Shown here: positions 34,687-41,849 of the stretch, piece by piece
Position numbering within the stretch: position 1 is the stretch's first letter
Layout of the letters: each line of letters opens with the position of its first letter
Notes under the pieces: generated by a model
The model's input: the letters and a program-made list of their open reading frames with translations, nothing else
What the model was told of the DNA's origin: nothing
Database searches by the model: none
Source of the DNA: an uncultured Clostridia bacterium
GTDB lineage: Bacteria; Bacillota; Clostridia; Christensenellales; DTU072
Assembly (NCBI GenBank): GCA_944362765.1
Contig: CALVTP010000009.1
Span: 1-41,849, forward strand
Length of the DNA: 41,849 bases
Direction: 5' to 3'
Made by a program: the position numbers and the translations under genes

Positions 34687-35508
34687 GTGCTTGAAGAGTT
34701 ATTGGGCGCGGAGCTCTATGCCGATGCGATAAGGCTTTGTCCTCCACAAAAAATTTGTGAAATCCGACTGAGAGCGGCAAGAAAACTTGCCGTCAAGGAC
34801 GCTTTTTTATCATTTTTGTCGGAGAGGACAATCGCAGTCGAAGAGATTTCCTCGGTCATTAAACGCGCCACGAAAAATTCTCTTTATGCCTATCAGGAAG
34901 AACTAAGAAAAGGATATCTCCCTTTTAAAGGCGGTATTCGGATAGGGGTAGCGGGCGAAGGCGTCGTCGAAAGGGAACGGCTTATTACTTATAAAAACAT
35001 CACATCGCTTTGTATCAGAGTGCCGCACGAGGTTTACGGTTCGGCGGAAAAAATTTCCCAACTTCTGAATCCTTTTGAAAATCTTTTGATAATCGCTCCG
35101 CCGTTCGGTGGAAAAACGACGCTGTTAAGAGACGTAGCCCGCTATTTAAGTTTGACTTCTGACGTTCTGGCGCTGGACGAAAGAGGGGAGATGAATATCC
35201 CCGAGGCGCATTTCGGAGAGCGCATCGACTTCATCTCGGACACTCCGAAAAGTCTTGCAGCCGAAGGCGCTTTAAGAGCGATGTCGCCTGAAGTCATCGT
35301 CTTCGACGAAATTTTTCCGCCGAAGGACGGCGGGATTTTAAGCGAGATCGCGCGCTCGGGCATAAAAATTGCGGCAGGGATACATGCCGACTCCGTCGAA
35401 AACGCCGTCGGACGTTATCCCGAACTTAATGAACTCTTCCGTTCATTTGTCGTGCTGTCGAATAAACCCCGTGCCGGGAGCATAAAATCGGTGGTAAGGA
35501 AGAGATGA
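34687..35508 (+). CDS. spoIIIAA: Stage III sporulation protein AA, ATPase
   Basis: 273 residues. Secretion-type ATPase of the SpoIIIA-SpoIIQ channel between mother cell and forespore, related to type II/IV secretion ATPases. Early motif EIRLRA, then KGGIRIGVAG, Walker A reading APPFGGKTT (137-145; the family more often has GPPGxGKTT) and Walker B VIVFDE. It uses a GTG start with no clear Shine-Dalgarno, 4 nt after the upstream hairpin tail. The operon is normally sigma-E dependent. Stop overlaps spoIIIAB by 4 bp (ATGA). Confidence 0.93.
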   Translation: MLEELLGAELYADAIRLCPPQKICEIRLRAARKLAVKDAFLSFLSERTIAVEEISSVIKRATKNSLYAYQEELRKGYLPFKGGIRIGVAGEGVVERERLITYKNITSLCIRVPHEVYGSAEKISQLLNPFENLLIIAPPFGGKTTLLRDVARYLSLTSDVLALDERGEMNIPEAHFGERIDFISDTPKSLAAEGALRAMSPEVIVFDEIFPPKDGGILSEIARSGIKIAAGIHADSVENAVGRYPELNELFRSFVVLSNKPRAGSIKSVVRKR

Positions 35509-35981
35509 TAAAACTCGTTTTAATGGCGGTATTTATGCTGTTATGCATATTTTCGGGGCTTGCCGCAGAGGCTTTTTTCAAGTCGCGCGCCGCGGTGATA
35601 AACGATTTTTTGTCATTCATTCGCTACGCTAAGCGGGAAACGGAGTTTCTGAAAACCGACGTCGAAAGTCTTATGGAAGAATATTCCGCCGGCGGTGAAT
35701 TCAAAGCAATACTCGATAAGGCGCTGACCGACATCAGAGCGGGGAAAAAGGCGGAGTGTACTTCGGAGCGGCTGAAAAAGGAAGCCCGCGCCGAGATTTC
35801 CGCTTTTTTCAACGGATTGACGGAGTGCGATTATTATTCGAAGGACGCATTGTTCGGCTATTCCGAAGCAGCCGCGGAGGAATTGAAGCAAAATGCCGAA
35901 AAAGAGTTGAAACAAAAGGGGGAACTTATTAAAAAATTGATGTTTTTATTGGGCGTTGGATTGGTGGTGCTGCTGATATGA
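35505..35981 (+). CDS. spoIIIAB: Stage III sporulation protein AB
   Basis: 158 residues. N-terminal membrane segment (about 2-22), a long helical domain in the middle with conserved SFIRYAKRETEFL-like start (LSFIRYAKRETEFLKT), and a second hydrophobic segment at the C-terminus (KLMFLLGVGLVVLLI). The layout is like type II secretion GspF fragments. Coupled at both ends by ATGA overlaps. Confidence 0.88.
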   Translation: MIKLVLMAVFMLLCIFSGLAAEAFFKSRAAVINDFLSFIRYAKRETEFLKTDVESLMEEYSAGGEFKAILDKALTDIRAGKKAECTSERLKKEARAEISAFFNGLTECDYYSKDALFGYSEAAAEELKQNAEKELKQKGELIKKLMFLLGVGLVVLLI

Positions 35982-36178
35982 CGGGGCTCGAAACCATCTT
36001 TAAAATCGCGGGAGTGGGTATCCTTGCCGCAGTCATAAACAGCATCCTCGAAAAAAGCGACAAGCGCGAATTGACGACTTTCGTGACATTGACGGCGCTT
36101 ATCATCGTATTGGTGATGGTTATCGAGATGCTCGGAGGGCTTTTCGACAGCATTCAATCGCTGTTCAACCTCTATTGA
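35978..36178 (+). CDS. spoIIIAC: Stage III sporulation protein AC
   Basis: 66 residues, two membrane segments. The pattern IFKIAGVGILAAVINSILEK followed by LTALIIVLVMVIEMLG is typical. Part of the membrane core of the sporulation channel with AD and AE. Overlaps both neighbours by 4 bp. Confidence 0.93.
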   Translation: MTGLETIFKIAGVGILAAVINSILEKSDKRELTTFVTLTALIIVLVMVIEMLGGLFDSIQSLFNLY

Positions 36179-36561
36179 TGGCAATAGTAAAAGTAATCTC
36201 GATAGCTTTTGTCGGACTGCTTGCCGTGGGGGTATTGAAGGAAATAAAGCCTTCTCTTGCAGCTGTTGCGGGGATAGTTACCGGGCTTATTATTGTCTAT
36301 TCGCTTCTTGACGAATTCACATACATCGTCGAAAGTTTCAGACAGTTGAGCGTAATAGCCGAAATCGACGACGCGCTGATAAAAACGATAATAAAAATCA
36401 TTGGAATAGGCTATCTGACGGAGTTTTCCGCAGGGATCGCCGAAGATTACGGTTCGCAATCGATAGCCAAAAAAATCGAATTCGGAGGAAAGGTATGTAT
36501 TGCCGTTCTGGCAGTCCCGGTTATTACCGGCTTGATTTCGACTATAGGAAGCTTATTGTAG
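36175..36561 (+). CDS. spoIIIAD: Stage III sporulation protein AD
   Basis: 128 residues with four hydrophobic segments. IIGIGYLTEFSAGIAEDYG near residue 80 and IAKKIEFGGKVCIAVLAVP are hallmark stretches. Start coupled to spoIIIAC (TGATGG). The last 67 bp overlap the probable start of spoIIIAE. Confidence 0.93.
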   Translation: MMAIVKVISIAFVGLLAVGVLKEIKPSLAAVAGIVTGLIIVYSLLDEFTYIVESFRQLSVIAEIDDALIKTIIKIIGIGYLTEFSAGIAEDYGSQSIAKKIEFGGKVCIAVLAVPVITGLISTIGSLL

Positions 36562-37727
36562 CGGCGCTGTGTCTGACGGTGCTTTTTATTGTCATTCTGC
36601 TTTCCGACATCTCTAAGGCGGAAGCCGCTTCGGACGAAGAAAAAATAGGGGAGCTTACAAAAAAGCTCGAGGAAGAAATAGACAAAGGTACGAATATTCT
36701 GGTCGACGAGGAGTTGGAAAATTACTTTTCGGAGCGGTCGGGGCTGGGCTCTTTGAAAGATTTTATAAAAGGGGTGACCGAGGGCGAAGGAGTTGCAGTA
36801 ACCGAAATATTTTCCTATTTTTCAGATTCTTTGAAGGATGCGTTGCTGGGCGTTGCGGCGGGAGTTTCGATAATCGTCGTTCTGTCGGTTCTCGGAGGAA
36901 TGTCCGACGCGCTGACTTCCGGATTCAAGCGCCGCTCCACAAAGACCATAATCTATTTTGCGGTATATTCAGGGGCGGTTGCGGCAGTTGCCGTCATGTT
37001 TTCCGGACTCGTTAAGACCACAACAGAGGCGGTCTCGGAGCTGGACAAATTGGTCAAACTGACTTCTCCCGTCTTTATTACGATACTTACCGCGCTCGGC
37101 GGTACCGGCGGAGCCGAAATGCTGGCACCGTTTACCCTCCTTCTCGGCGGGGTGGTTATAAATATCATAAACGCCGTAATAATACCGTTGTTTTTTGCGG
37201 CGCTGGTGTTTACTATTGTCGGAAACCTCAGCGAAAGCGTCAGGCTGGAAAAACTCGTCAAGGCGGTCAAGTCGATAGGAAGCTGGGTGCTGGGCGCGAT
37301 GTTCGGGATCATAACGGCGCTTGCCTCCGTGCAGGGGCTCGTCGGGGCAAGCGTCGATACCATTGCCGTCAAAAGCGCGAAATTTGCGCTTTCAGGGTAT
37401 ATTCCGATACTTGGCGGTTACATATCCGAGGGCTTCGACATAGTAATGGCAAGCGGAGTATTGATAAAAAACGCGCTGGGGCTGGGAGTGTTTGTGCTGC
37501 TTCAGGCGATAATGGCGGCGCCTCTTATAAAACTCATCATGTTTTCATTGGTTCTGAAGCTTACTGCGGGTATAGTCGAACCGGTCGGCGACAAAAAAAT
37601 TTCCGAAATGGTTTACGGGGCGGCAGGATGTCTTAATTTATTGATTGCAGCGGTAGCAGGTACGGCTTTTTTGGTGTTCGTCATGCTTCTTCTGATAATA
37701 GGCGCCTTCAATACGGGGGTGGTATGA
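36495..37727 (+). CDS. spoIIIAE: Stage III sporulation protein AE
   Basis: 410 residues. Multi-span membrane protein of the channel. From ATG 36495 it has a polar stretch, a hydrophobic segment (LIVAALCLTVLFIVILLSD) and a likely signal-peptidase site after KAEA. An amphipathic exported region precedes seven or so membrane segments from about residue 115. I chose 36495 because GGAGGAAAGG lies just upstream; the next candidates (GTG 36579) have none and would remove most of the signal peptide. This means a 67-bp overlap with spoIIIAD in another frame. Confidence 0.9.
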   Translation: MYCRSGSPGYYRLDFDYRKLIVAALCLTVLFIVILLSDISKAEAASDEEKIGELTKKLEEEIDKGTNILVDEELENYFSERSGLGSLKDFIKGVTEGEGVAVTEIFSYFSDSLKDALLGVAAGVSIIVVLSVLGGMSDALTSGFKRRSTKTIIYFAVYSGAVAAVAVMFSGLVKTTTEAVSELDKLVKLTSPVFITILTALGGTGGAEMLAPFTLLLGGVVINIINAVIIPLFFAALVFTIVGNLSESVRLEKLVKAVKSIGSWVLGAMFGIITALASVQGLVGASVDTIAVKSAKFALSGYIPILGGYISEGFDIVMASGVLIKNALGLGVFVLLQAIMAAPLIKLIMFSLVLKLTAGIVEPVGDKKISEMVYGAAGCLNLLIAAVAGTAFLVFVMLLLIIGAFNTGVV

Positions 37728-38200
37728 GCTTTTCCGGCTGGGTCATGAGCGTTACGGCAGCCATTGCCGTCGGTGCGCTCGCCGACATCGTTATGGCGGA
37801 AGGCAATACAAGAAAGTTCGTGAAAGGAGTTTCCGCGCTTATCGTGTTTGCGGCGCTGATAGCGCCCCTCCCCGCTCTTTTCGGAAGCGGGTTTTCTTTC
37901 GATATCTTCTCCGATCGGGCGGATGAAAACTACTTGGAAGAAAGTATGTCCTCCGTATTGGAGGTAAAGAGCCTGTCATTTGAGGAAAAAATGGAAAGAG
38001 CAGGGCTCGGAGAGGTTGTCGTTTCGCTGCATACCGGCTCCGGGAAAGACGCAGGCGAGGTGATTTTAGCGGTAATCACCGTTTTCCCGGAAACCTTTGA
38101 AAAGGAGATGTCGCCATCGGAAGCGGAAGAGTTCATCAGAAGCTCCGCCGAGGCATATTTTTCGCTTTCCGGGAATATGGTTATCGTAGTCGGGGTATAG
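37724..38200 (+). CDS. spoIIIAF: Stage III sporulation protein AF
   Basis: 158 residues. Two N-terminal membrane segments (about 6-25 and 37-55) and a C-terminal exported domain. The start FSGWVMSVTAAIAVGALADIV corresponds to the conserved WLxxIxxxIxLxxLxDxLLP region of the family. Overlaps spoIIIAE by 4 bp (ATGA); the next gene follows directly. Confidence 0.88.
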   Translation: MSFSGWVMSVTAAIAVGALADIVMAEGNTRKFVKGVSALIVFAALIAPLPALFGSGFSFDIFSDRADENYLEESMSSVLEVKSLSFEEKMERAGLGEVVVSLHTGSGKDAGEVILAVITVFPETFEKEMSPSEAEEFIRSSAEAYFSLSGNMVIVVGV

Positions 38201-38704
38201 ATGGAAAAGATAAAAGCTCTTTGGAAAAAATTTAAGGGGATAAAAAATTACGAAATAATCCTGGCGCTCGTCATAATTGCGATAGCCGTAATAATATACT
38301 CTATCGTAAGTACGGCAGGGACAAAGCAAACGGCGACGGAGTCCGATCCCGAAGAACGGTTGGAGCAGATTTTGTCCGAAGTCGAAGGTGCCGGCGCAGT
38401 CGAGGTTATGATAACCTACGCGGGAACGGGAAGTAAAATAGCCGCTACCGAGACGGATACCAAGACGACTTCAACCGACGCGGGAGGAACCAAGACGACG
38501 ACGGTAACGACGACTACTTCGCCGGTAATGCAAGGCTCCGAAGTGCTGATACTCGGCGAAAAAGAGCCGGAAGTGGTGGGAGTACTGGTAGTTGCCGAAG
38601 GGGCAGACGACGTCAAAGTACGGTTAAGGCTGAGGGACGCCGTGGCAACGGTGCTCGGAATCAAATCAAGTGCGATACAAATACTATCAAGGAGAGATGT
38701 ATGA
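38201..38704 (+). CDS. spoIIIAG: Stage III sporulation protein AG
   Basis: 167 residues. Short cytoplasmic N-terminus, one membrane segment (about 21-40) and an exported ring-forming domain in which LEQILSEVEGAGAVEVMITY and the end VRLRLRDAVATVLGI fit the family. Between them is a loop very rich in Thr (residues about 85-107, such as TTTVTTTTS), which may be an extended beta insertion. It forms the large ring of the channel in Bacillus. Confidence 0.92.
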   Translation: MEKIKALWKKFKGIKNYEIILALVIIAIAVIIYSIVSTAGTKQTATESDPEERLEQILSEVEGAGAVEVMITYAGTGSKIAATETDTKTTSTDAGGTKTTTVTTTTSPVMQGSEVLILGEKEPEVVGVLVVAEGADDVKVRLRLRDAVATVLGIKSSAIQILSRRDV

Positions 38705-39219
38705 AAAATAAACTCAAAAAACTCGGTAACAGTATCAAAGCCAACAAGAAAAAGATCATTGTCGTAGCTTGTATGGTGGCGTTATTGGTGGCAACGGGGT
38801 GTCTCAATTACTTTCTGAACGTCAAAGAACAGGAAGGTCTGGAGGCGGGACAGGGGGATCTTCAGACGACGGAAACCTTCTTTTCCACCTACCGCACAGA
38901 CCGCGAAGAGACCCGCGCACAGGAGCTTGAATATCTCGACGAGATAATCGCGTCGGCGTCCTCCACGGAATCGGCTGTTGCTTCGGCGGAGGAGCAAAAG
39001 CTCCAGATCACCGGAGCGATGGAAACCGAACTTGTGCTTGAAGGGCTTATCAAAGCCAAAGGCTTCCGGGACTGCGTGGTGACGATGTCCACAGAAAATG
39101 TGAATGTCGTGGTCATGGACGAAGAAGTCAGCCTTGAAGACGCCGCCATGATAATGGATATCATCGTTTCGGAAACCGAATTCGAAGCGCCCGATATCGT
39201 CATAATCCCTTACGTATAA
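38701..39219 (+). CDS. spoIIIAH: Stage III sporulation protein AH
   Basis: 172 residues. Basic N-terminus, one membrane segment (about 20-36), an extended linker, then a YscJ/FliF-like ring-building domain at 105-172 with FRDCVVTMSTENVNVVV. It faces the intermembrane space and pairs with SpoIIQ from the forespore in Bacillus. SpoIIQ is not in this window. Last gene of the operon, followed by a strong terminator. Confidence 0.94.
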   Translation: MKNKLKKLGNSIKANKKKIIVVACMVALLVATGCLNYFLNVKEQEGLEAGQGDLQTTETFFSTYRTDREETRAQELEYLDEIIASASSTESAVASAEEQKLQITGAMETELVLEGLIKAKGFRDCVVTMSTENVNVVVMDEEVSLEDAAMIMDIIVSETEFEAPDIVIIPYV

Positions 39220-39265
39220 GGGAGGGGAACGCCTCAGGCGCTATGAAAAAGGGGAAGAAGATCAG

Positions 39266-39308
39266 GGAGAGCCCGTTTTAAACGGGTTCTCCTTTAATTT
39301 TTAACTTT
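39266..39308 (+). terminator. Terminator of the spoIIIA operon
   Basis: Stem of 12-13 bp (GGAGAGCCCGTTT against AAACGGGTTCTCC) followed by TTTAATTTTT. Confidence 0.9.
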
Positions 39309-39324
39309 TTTAGCGACGTATTTA

Positions 39325-39353
39325 TTGCAGAGGGCATTTACTTGTGGTACAAT
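39325..39353 (+). promoter_or_regulatory. Predicted promoter of the asp23-nusB-xseAB unit, placed for a leaderless mRNA
   Basis: TTGCAG, 17 bp, TACAAT with TGG before it (extended -10). The -10 ends 6 nt before ATG 39360. Confidence 0.75.
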
Positions 39354-39359
39354 TAACAC

Positions 39360-39692
39360 ATGGAAAATTTAAAGCCTCAGGTAATCGAACAATACTCTTC
39401 CCTGATAGCGTCGATAGCTAACGACGCCTTCCGTAAGGTCGAAGGAGTCACAATGGAAGAGGGCGTGCAGAAATATCGTTTCGGGCTTAAAAAGCTGCGT
39501 AACACCAATTGCCATGTCTACATCACCGCTTCCGATGAGTGCATAATAGATATCTTTATCAATGTCGATTTCGGATATTCTATACCGGAGACGGTCTGTC
39601 AGTTGCAGGAAACCATCAAAAACGACGTCGAAGAGGCGACAAAGTTCAAAGTCAAAAAAATCAACGTCACCGTCGCCAATATAAATATCTGA
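39360..39692 (+). CDS. Asp23/Gls24 family envelope stress protein
   Basis: 110 residues, one Asp23 (DUF322) domain: VIEQYSSLIASIANDAFRKV, then VEGVTMEEG, VDIFINVDFGYSIPE-like strand and the final VKKINVTVANINI. Such proteins associate with the membrane in some Firmicutes and are linked to cell-wall stress. In Clostridia the gene usually sits before nusB, as it does here. The ATG has no Shine-Dalgarno and lies at the predicted transcription start. Confidence 0.9.
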   Translation: MENLKPQVIEQYSSLIASIANDAFRKVEGVTMEEGVQKYRFGLKKLRNTNCHVYITASDECIIDIFINVDFGYSIPETVCQLQETIKNDVEEATKFKVKKINVTVANINI

Positions 39693-39694
39693 AC

Positions 39695-40117
39695 ATGCCG
39701 AATAAAGTCAAATCGAGAAGACAGTCCCGCGAAAGCGCCTACAAGCTCATCTACGAATATCTCTTTTCGCGGAAATTGAACGAGAGGACGGAAAGTATTT
39801 TTACCGCCGAGGAGCTGCCGTATCAGGAAATCGACTATATCCGCAACGTCTATCACGGGGTAGCCGAACATTTTGAGGAGCTGAAAGCGATTATCGGTAA
39901 GTACGCCGTCGGTTTTAAAACGGAGCGCGTCTTCAAGGCGGATATGGCGGCGTTGCTGCTTGCAATATATGAAATGAAATACATGCCGGATATTCCTATG
40001 TCCGTGTCGATTTCGGAGGCTGTCGAACTCGTAAAGACATTCTCCACCGAAAAATCGCCCGCATTCGTCAACGGGCTTCTGGCTTCCGTCTATAAAGAAC
40101 TTTCTCAAAAACAGTGA
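39695..40117 (+). CDS. nusB: Transcription antitermination factor NusB
   Basis: 140 residues from ATG 39695, 2 bp after the stop of the Asp23-like gene. NusB binds boxA RNA with NusE (S10) and supports rRNA antitermination. Typical features are the Arg-rich start (KSRRQSRESAYKLIYEYLF), the all-helical core and the conserved C-terminal ISEAVELVKTF followed by PAFVNGLLASVYKEL. An upstream in-frame extension into the preceding gene is not supported. Confidence 0.93.
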   Translation: MPNKVKSRRQSRESAYKLIYEYLFSRKLNERTESIFTAEELPYQEIDYIRNVYHGVAEHFEELKAIIGKYAVGFKTERVFKADMAALLLAIYEMKYMPDIPMSVSISEAVELVKTFSTEKSPAFVNGLLASVYKELSQKQ

Positions 40118-40118
40118 G

Positions 40119-41309
40119 ATGGACAGAAACTATATAACTGTTTCCGAGCTGAATTTTTACCTGAACAGAATTATCGACGCAGAGGAGTTGCTGCACGATA
40201 TTTTTCTGGTGGGCGAAGTGTCCGGCGGCGTCATGAACAAAGGCAATTTTTATTGCACGTTAAAAGACGAAGCGGCTGCGATTCAGGTGTGCCGGTTCGG
40301 CGCCGAAAAAAATTATGTTCCCGAAAACGGAGAGCGAGTATTGATGACGGGCTCCCCCGATTATTATCAAAAGTCGGGAAGAATGAGCTTTATCGCCAAA
40401 CATATCGAGCCCTTCGGTCGCGGCAGAATGCATATGGAGCTGGAGGCTTTGAAAAAGAAGCTCTCCGACGAAGGATATTTTTCCGATTCCCATAAAATCC
40501 CGATGCCGGAGTTTGTTTTCGAACTCGGGGTAGTGACCAGTTTGACGGGCGCCGTCATCCGCGACATCCAAAGCACGATAAGAAGATACAATCCGGTCAT
40601 GAATATCACCGTCGTCGATACGCAGGTGCAGGGTAAGGACGCCGTAAAAGATATCGTTTCGTCGCTGAAACTTGCAGACAACGCGGGATTTGACGCCGTT
40701 ATTCTGGCAAGGGGCGGTGGATCTAACGAAGATCTTATGCCGTTTAATTCCGAAGAAGTCGTGAAGGCGCTTTACGATATGGATACTTTTGTCATTTCCG
40801 CAGTGGGGCATGAAACCGACTATACTTTGGCGGATTTTGCTGCGGACATGCGCTGTCTTACTCCGACTGCCGCAGCCGAAGCCGTCGCCACCGATATAAA
40901 CGCGCTGATAGGGGACATTCTGTCCGATCTTACGCTTGCAGGAAGGAAAATCGAAGGCAGTCTCAATCTTTCGGAACGGGAAACCGTCGCTACCGTCAAC
41001 AAAGTGACTTATACGGCAAAAGAACGGTTGACCGATTCATACATGATGACCAAGGAACTCCTTGTCCGAGCCGAAAAAGCGACTTCCGCCCTTCTTAGCG
41101 GAAAAGAGCTCATCGCGGAAGGGATTATAAACAAACTTTCGGCGTTGAACCCCGCAAAGCTTTTGAAATCGGGATATATGCGCGCCGAAAAAGGCAACAT
41201 TCCGGTGATCGCGGCAGAGAACGTTTCTCAAGGAGACAAACTGAGACTTTTTGCTTCCTTCGGAACACTGGATGTCACCGTAGACAAAATCAATAGAACC
41301 GAGGTTTAA
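40119..41309 (+). CDS. xseA: Exodeoxyribonuclease VII large subunit
   Basis: 396 residues. With XseB it degrades single-stranded DNA from both ends. An N-terminal OB fold (about 1-100; VGEVSGGVMNKGNFYCTLKD) is followed by the catalytic domain with GVVTSLTGAVIRDI, DAVILARGGGSNEDLMPFN, and SAVGHETDYTLADF then RCLTPTAAAE. A coiled region and a small C-terminal beta segment end the protein. Starts 1 bp after the nusB stop. Confidence 0.96.
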   Translation: MDRNYITVSELNFYLNRIIDAEELLHDIFLVGEVSGGVMNKGNFYCTLKDEAAAIQVCRFGAEKNYVPENGERVLMTGSPDYYQKSGRMSFIAKHIEPFGRGRMHMELEALKKKLSDEGYFSDSHKIPMPEFVFELGVVTSLTGAVIRDIQSTIRRYNPVMNITVVDTQVQGKDAVKDIVSSLKLADNAGFDAVILARGGGSNEDLMPFNSEEVVKALYDMDTFVISAVGHETDYTLADFAADMRCLTPTAAAEAVATDINALIGDILSDLTLAGRKIEGSLNLSERETVATVNKVTYTAKERLTDSYMMTKELLVRAEKATSALLSGKELIAEGIINKLSALNPAKLLKSGYMRAEKGNIPVIAAENVSQGDKLRLFASFGTLDVTVDKINRTEV

Positions 41310-41311
41310 TT

Positions 41312-41518
41312 ATGGAATTCGAAAAAAACTTTCAAAAACTTAAAAAACTAGTAGATAAACTAGAAGGTGAGAACCTCGGCATCGAGGAGTCGCTGAAGCT
41401 TTACGACGAGGCGATAAAACTCGGAAAAAGCTGTATCGATTCCTTGAAAGAAAGTAAAGGAAAGCTGGAACTTCTGAATAAAGACCTTTCCAGGATAACT
41501 TTGGACTCCGAAGACTGA
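41312..41518 (+). CDS. xseB: Exodeoxyribonuclease VII small subunit
   Basis: 68 residues, two-helix protein with FEKNFQKLKKLVDKLE and LGIEESLKLYDEAIKLGK, the family signature. It binds the coiled region of XseA in several copies. It starts 2 bp after xseA and ends the unit, converging on rnpB. Confidence 0.95.
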   Translation: MEFEKNFQKLKKLVDKLEGENLGIEESLKLYDEAIKLGKSCIDSLKESKGKLELLNKDLSRITLDSED

Positions 41519-41540
41519 ATTTTCTCAATTTAAATCCGAA

Positions 41541-41563
41541 AAATCCTCCGCGGGGGAGGATTT
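41541..41563 (-). terminator. Terminator of rnpB
   Basis: AAATCCTCC / GGAGGATTT with a 5-nt loop. Read on the minus strand it is followed by TTTTTCGG. On the plus strand it follows xseB but has only three T. Confidence 0.8.
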
Positions 41564-41849
41564 CAGGGTTAGCCCGTAAGCCGAGTTCTGTTTTAGGCGA
41601 TCATCTGTCTGGACCCGTAGTCGCCTATGGGTTCTAGCGATTGAGGGAAGGGACGGGCAGCCCATACTTCCTTTTCTCTTGCATCGAGCGGGGTTTACAC
41701 GGCCAATTTCGTCGCCGAACTGCCGGTGCGCTCTTGCCGCACCTTTTCACCCTTGCGAAGATTTCGCGGTTATTTTCTGTTGCACTTTCCCTGGAGTTGC
41801 CTCCGGCAGGATTTCTCTGCCGCTCTGCCCTGTGATGCTCGGACTTTCC
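41564..41849 (-). ncRNA. rnpB: RNase P RNA, bacterial class A (5' end outside the window)
   Basis: Read on the minus strand from 41849, it starts GGAAAGTCCGAGCATCACAG and contains the conserved core pieces AGGGAAAGTGCAACAGAAA, GGGTGAAAAGGTGCGG, AAGAGCGCACCG and, at the 3' end, ACAGAACTCGGCTTACGGGC. These are the universally conserved regions of the catalytic RNA that trims tRNA 5' leaders. The helices around AAACCCC and the P15/P16 region fit class A rather than the Bacillus-type class B. About the first 60 nt are missing. The mature 3' end is placed just before the terminator and is approximate. Confidence 0.95.

Noticed and set aside
41641..41835. Plus-strand 64-codon frame near the window end
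   Set aside because: It is antisense to RNase P RNA.

Overview
The window looks like chromosomal DNA of an endospore-forming member of the Clostridia. A complete eight-gene spoIIIA operon is present, together with the SCIFF peptide and its radical SAM maturase (a clostridial signature pair), and the housekeeping order ruvCAB-queA-tgt-yajC-(SCIFF)-secDF-recJ-rel is typical of that class. Base composition is moderate and sigma-A-type promoters with 17-18 bp spacers are easy to see. I cannot assign a genus.

Layout. 1-2257: end of a membrane-anchored surface protein (+), a GH16 glucanase-like lipoprotein (-) and a GtrA-like membrane protein (-). 2412-9640: a carbohydrate and stress operon (+), galU-clpC-hpf-TIM-barrel isomerase-pgi-degenerate MalK-like ABC protein. 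9630-12568: an independently promoted unit (+) with a structured leader whose terminator hairpin contains the Shine-Dalgarno, then a TM1266-family protein and a NitT/TauT-type ABC importer (binding protein, permease, ATPase). 12676-17001: ruvC-ruvA-ruvB-queA-tgt (+). 17144-22294: yajC (+), a small four-helix membrane protein (-), SCIFF and its maturase (+), secD-secF (+). 22344-26819: recJ and rel (+). 26880-30327: a PPP-type phosphatase and a large P-type ATPase, both (-). 30552-31101: six tRNA genes (Pro, probable Ile2, Asp, Phe, Thr, Tyr). 31099-32500: an unusual repeat array. 32837-34632: promoter, a decayed coding fragment and a GPH-type sugar symporter. 34687-39219: spoIIIAA-AH. 39360-41518: asp23-nusB-xseA-xseB. 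41564-41849: class A RNase P RNA on the minus strand, cut by the window edge.

Points of most interest. (1) Directly after tRNA-Tyr is an array of imperfect palindromes of about 130 bp. Three full copies have different outer-stem and apical-stem sequences but keep base pairing by compensatory change, which suggests a structured RNA or a mobile palindrome. (2) Three monocistronic or first genes (ruvC, asp23-like, PPP phosphatase) have a promoter whose -10 box ends exactly 6 nt before the ATG and no Shine-Dalgarno, so they are predicted to give leaderless mRNAs. (3) The leader of the TM1266/ABC-importer unit looks like a terminator-embedded switch of a class I cannot name. (4) The ABC-like protein after pgi has lost its signature, Walker B glutamate and H-loop histidine but keeps Walker A. 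No phage, CRISPR array or insertion sequence was seen.
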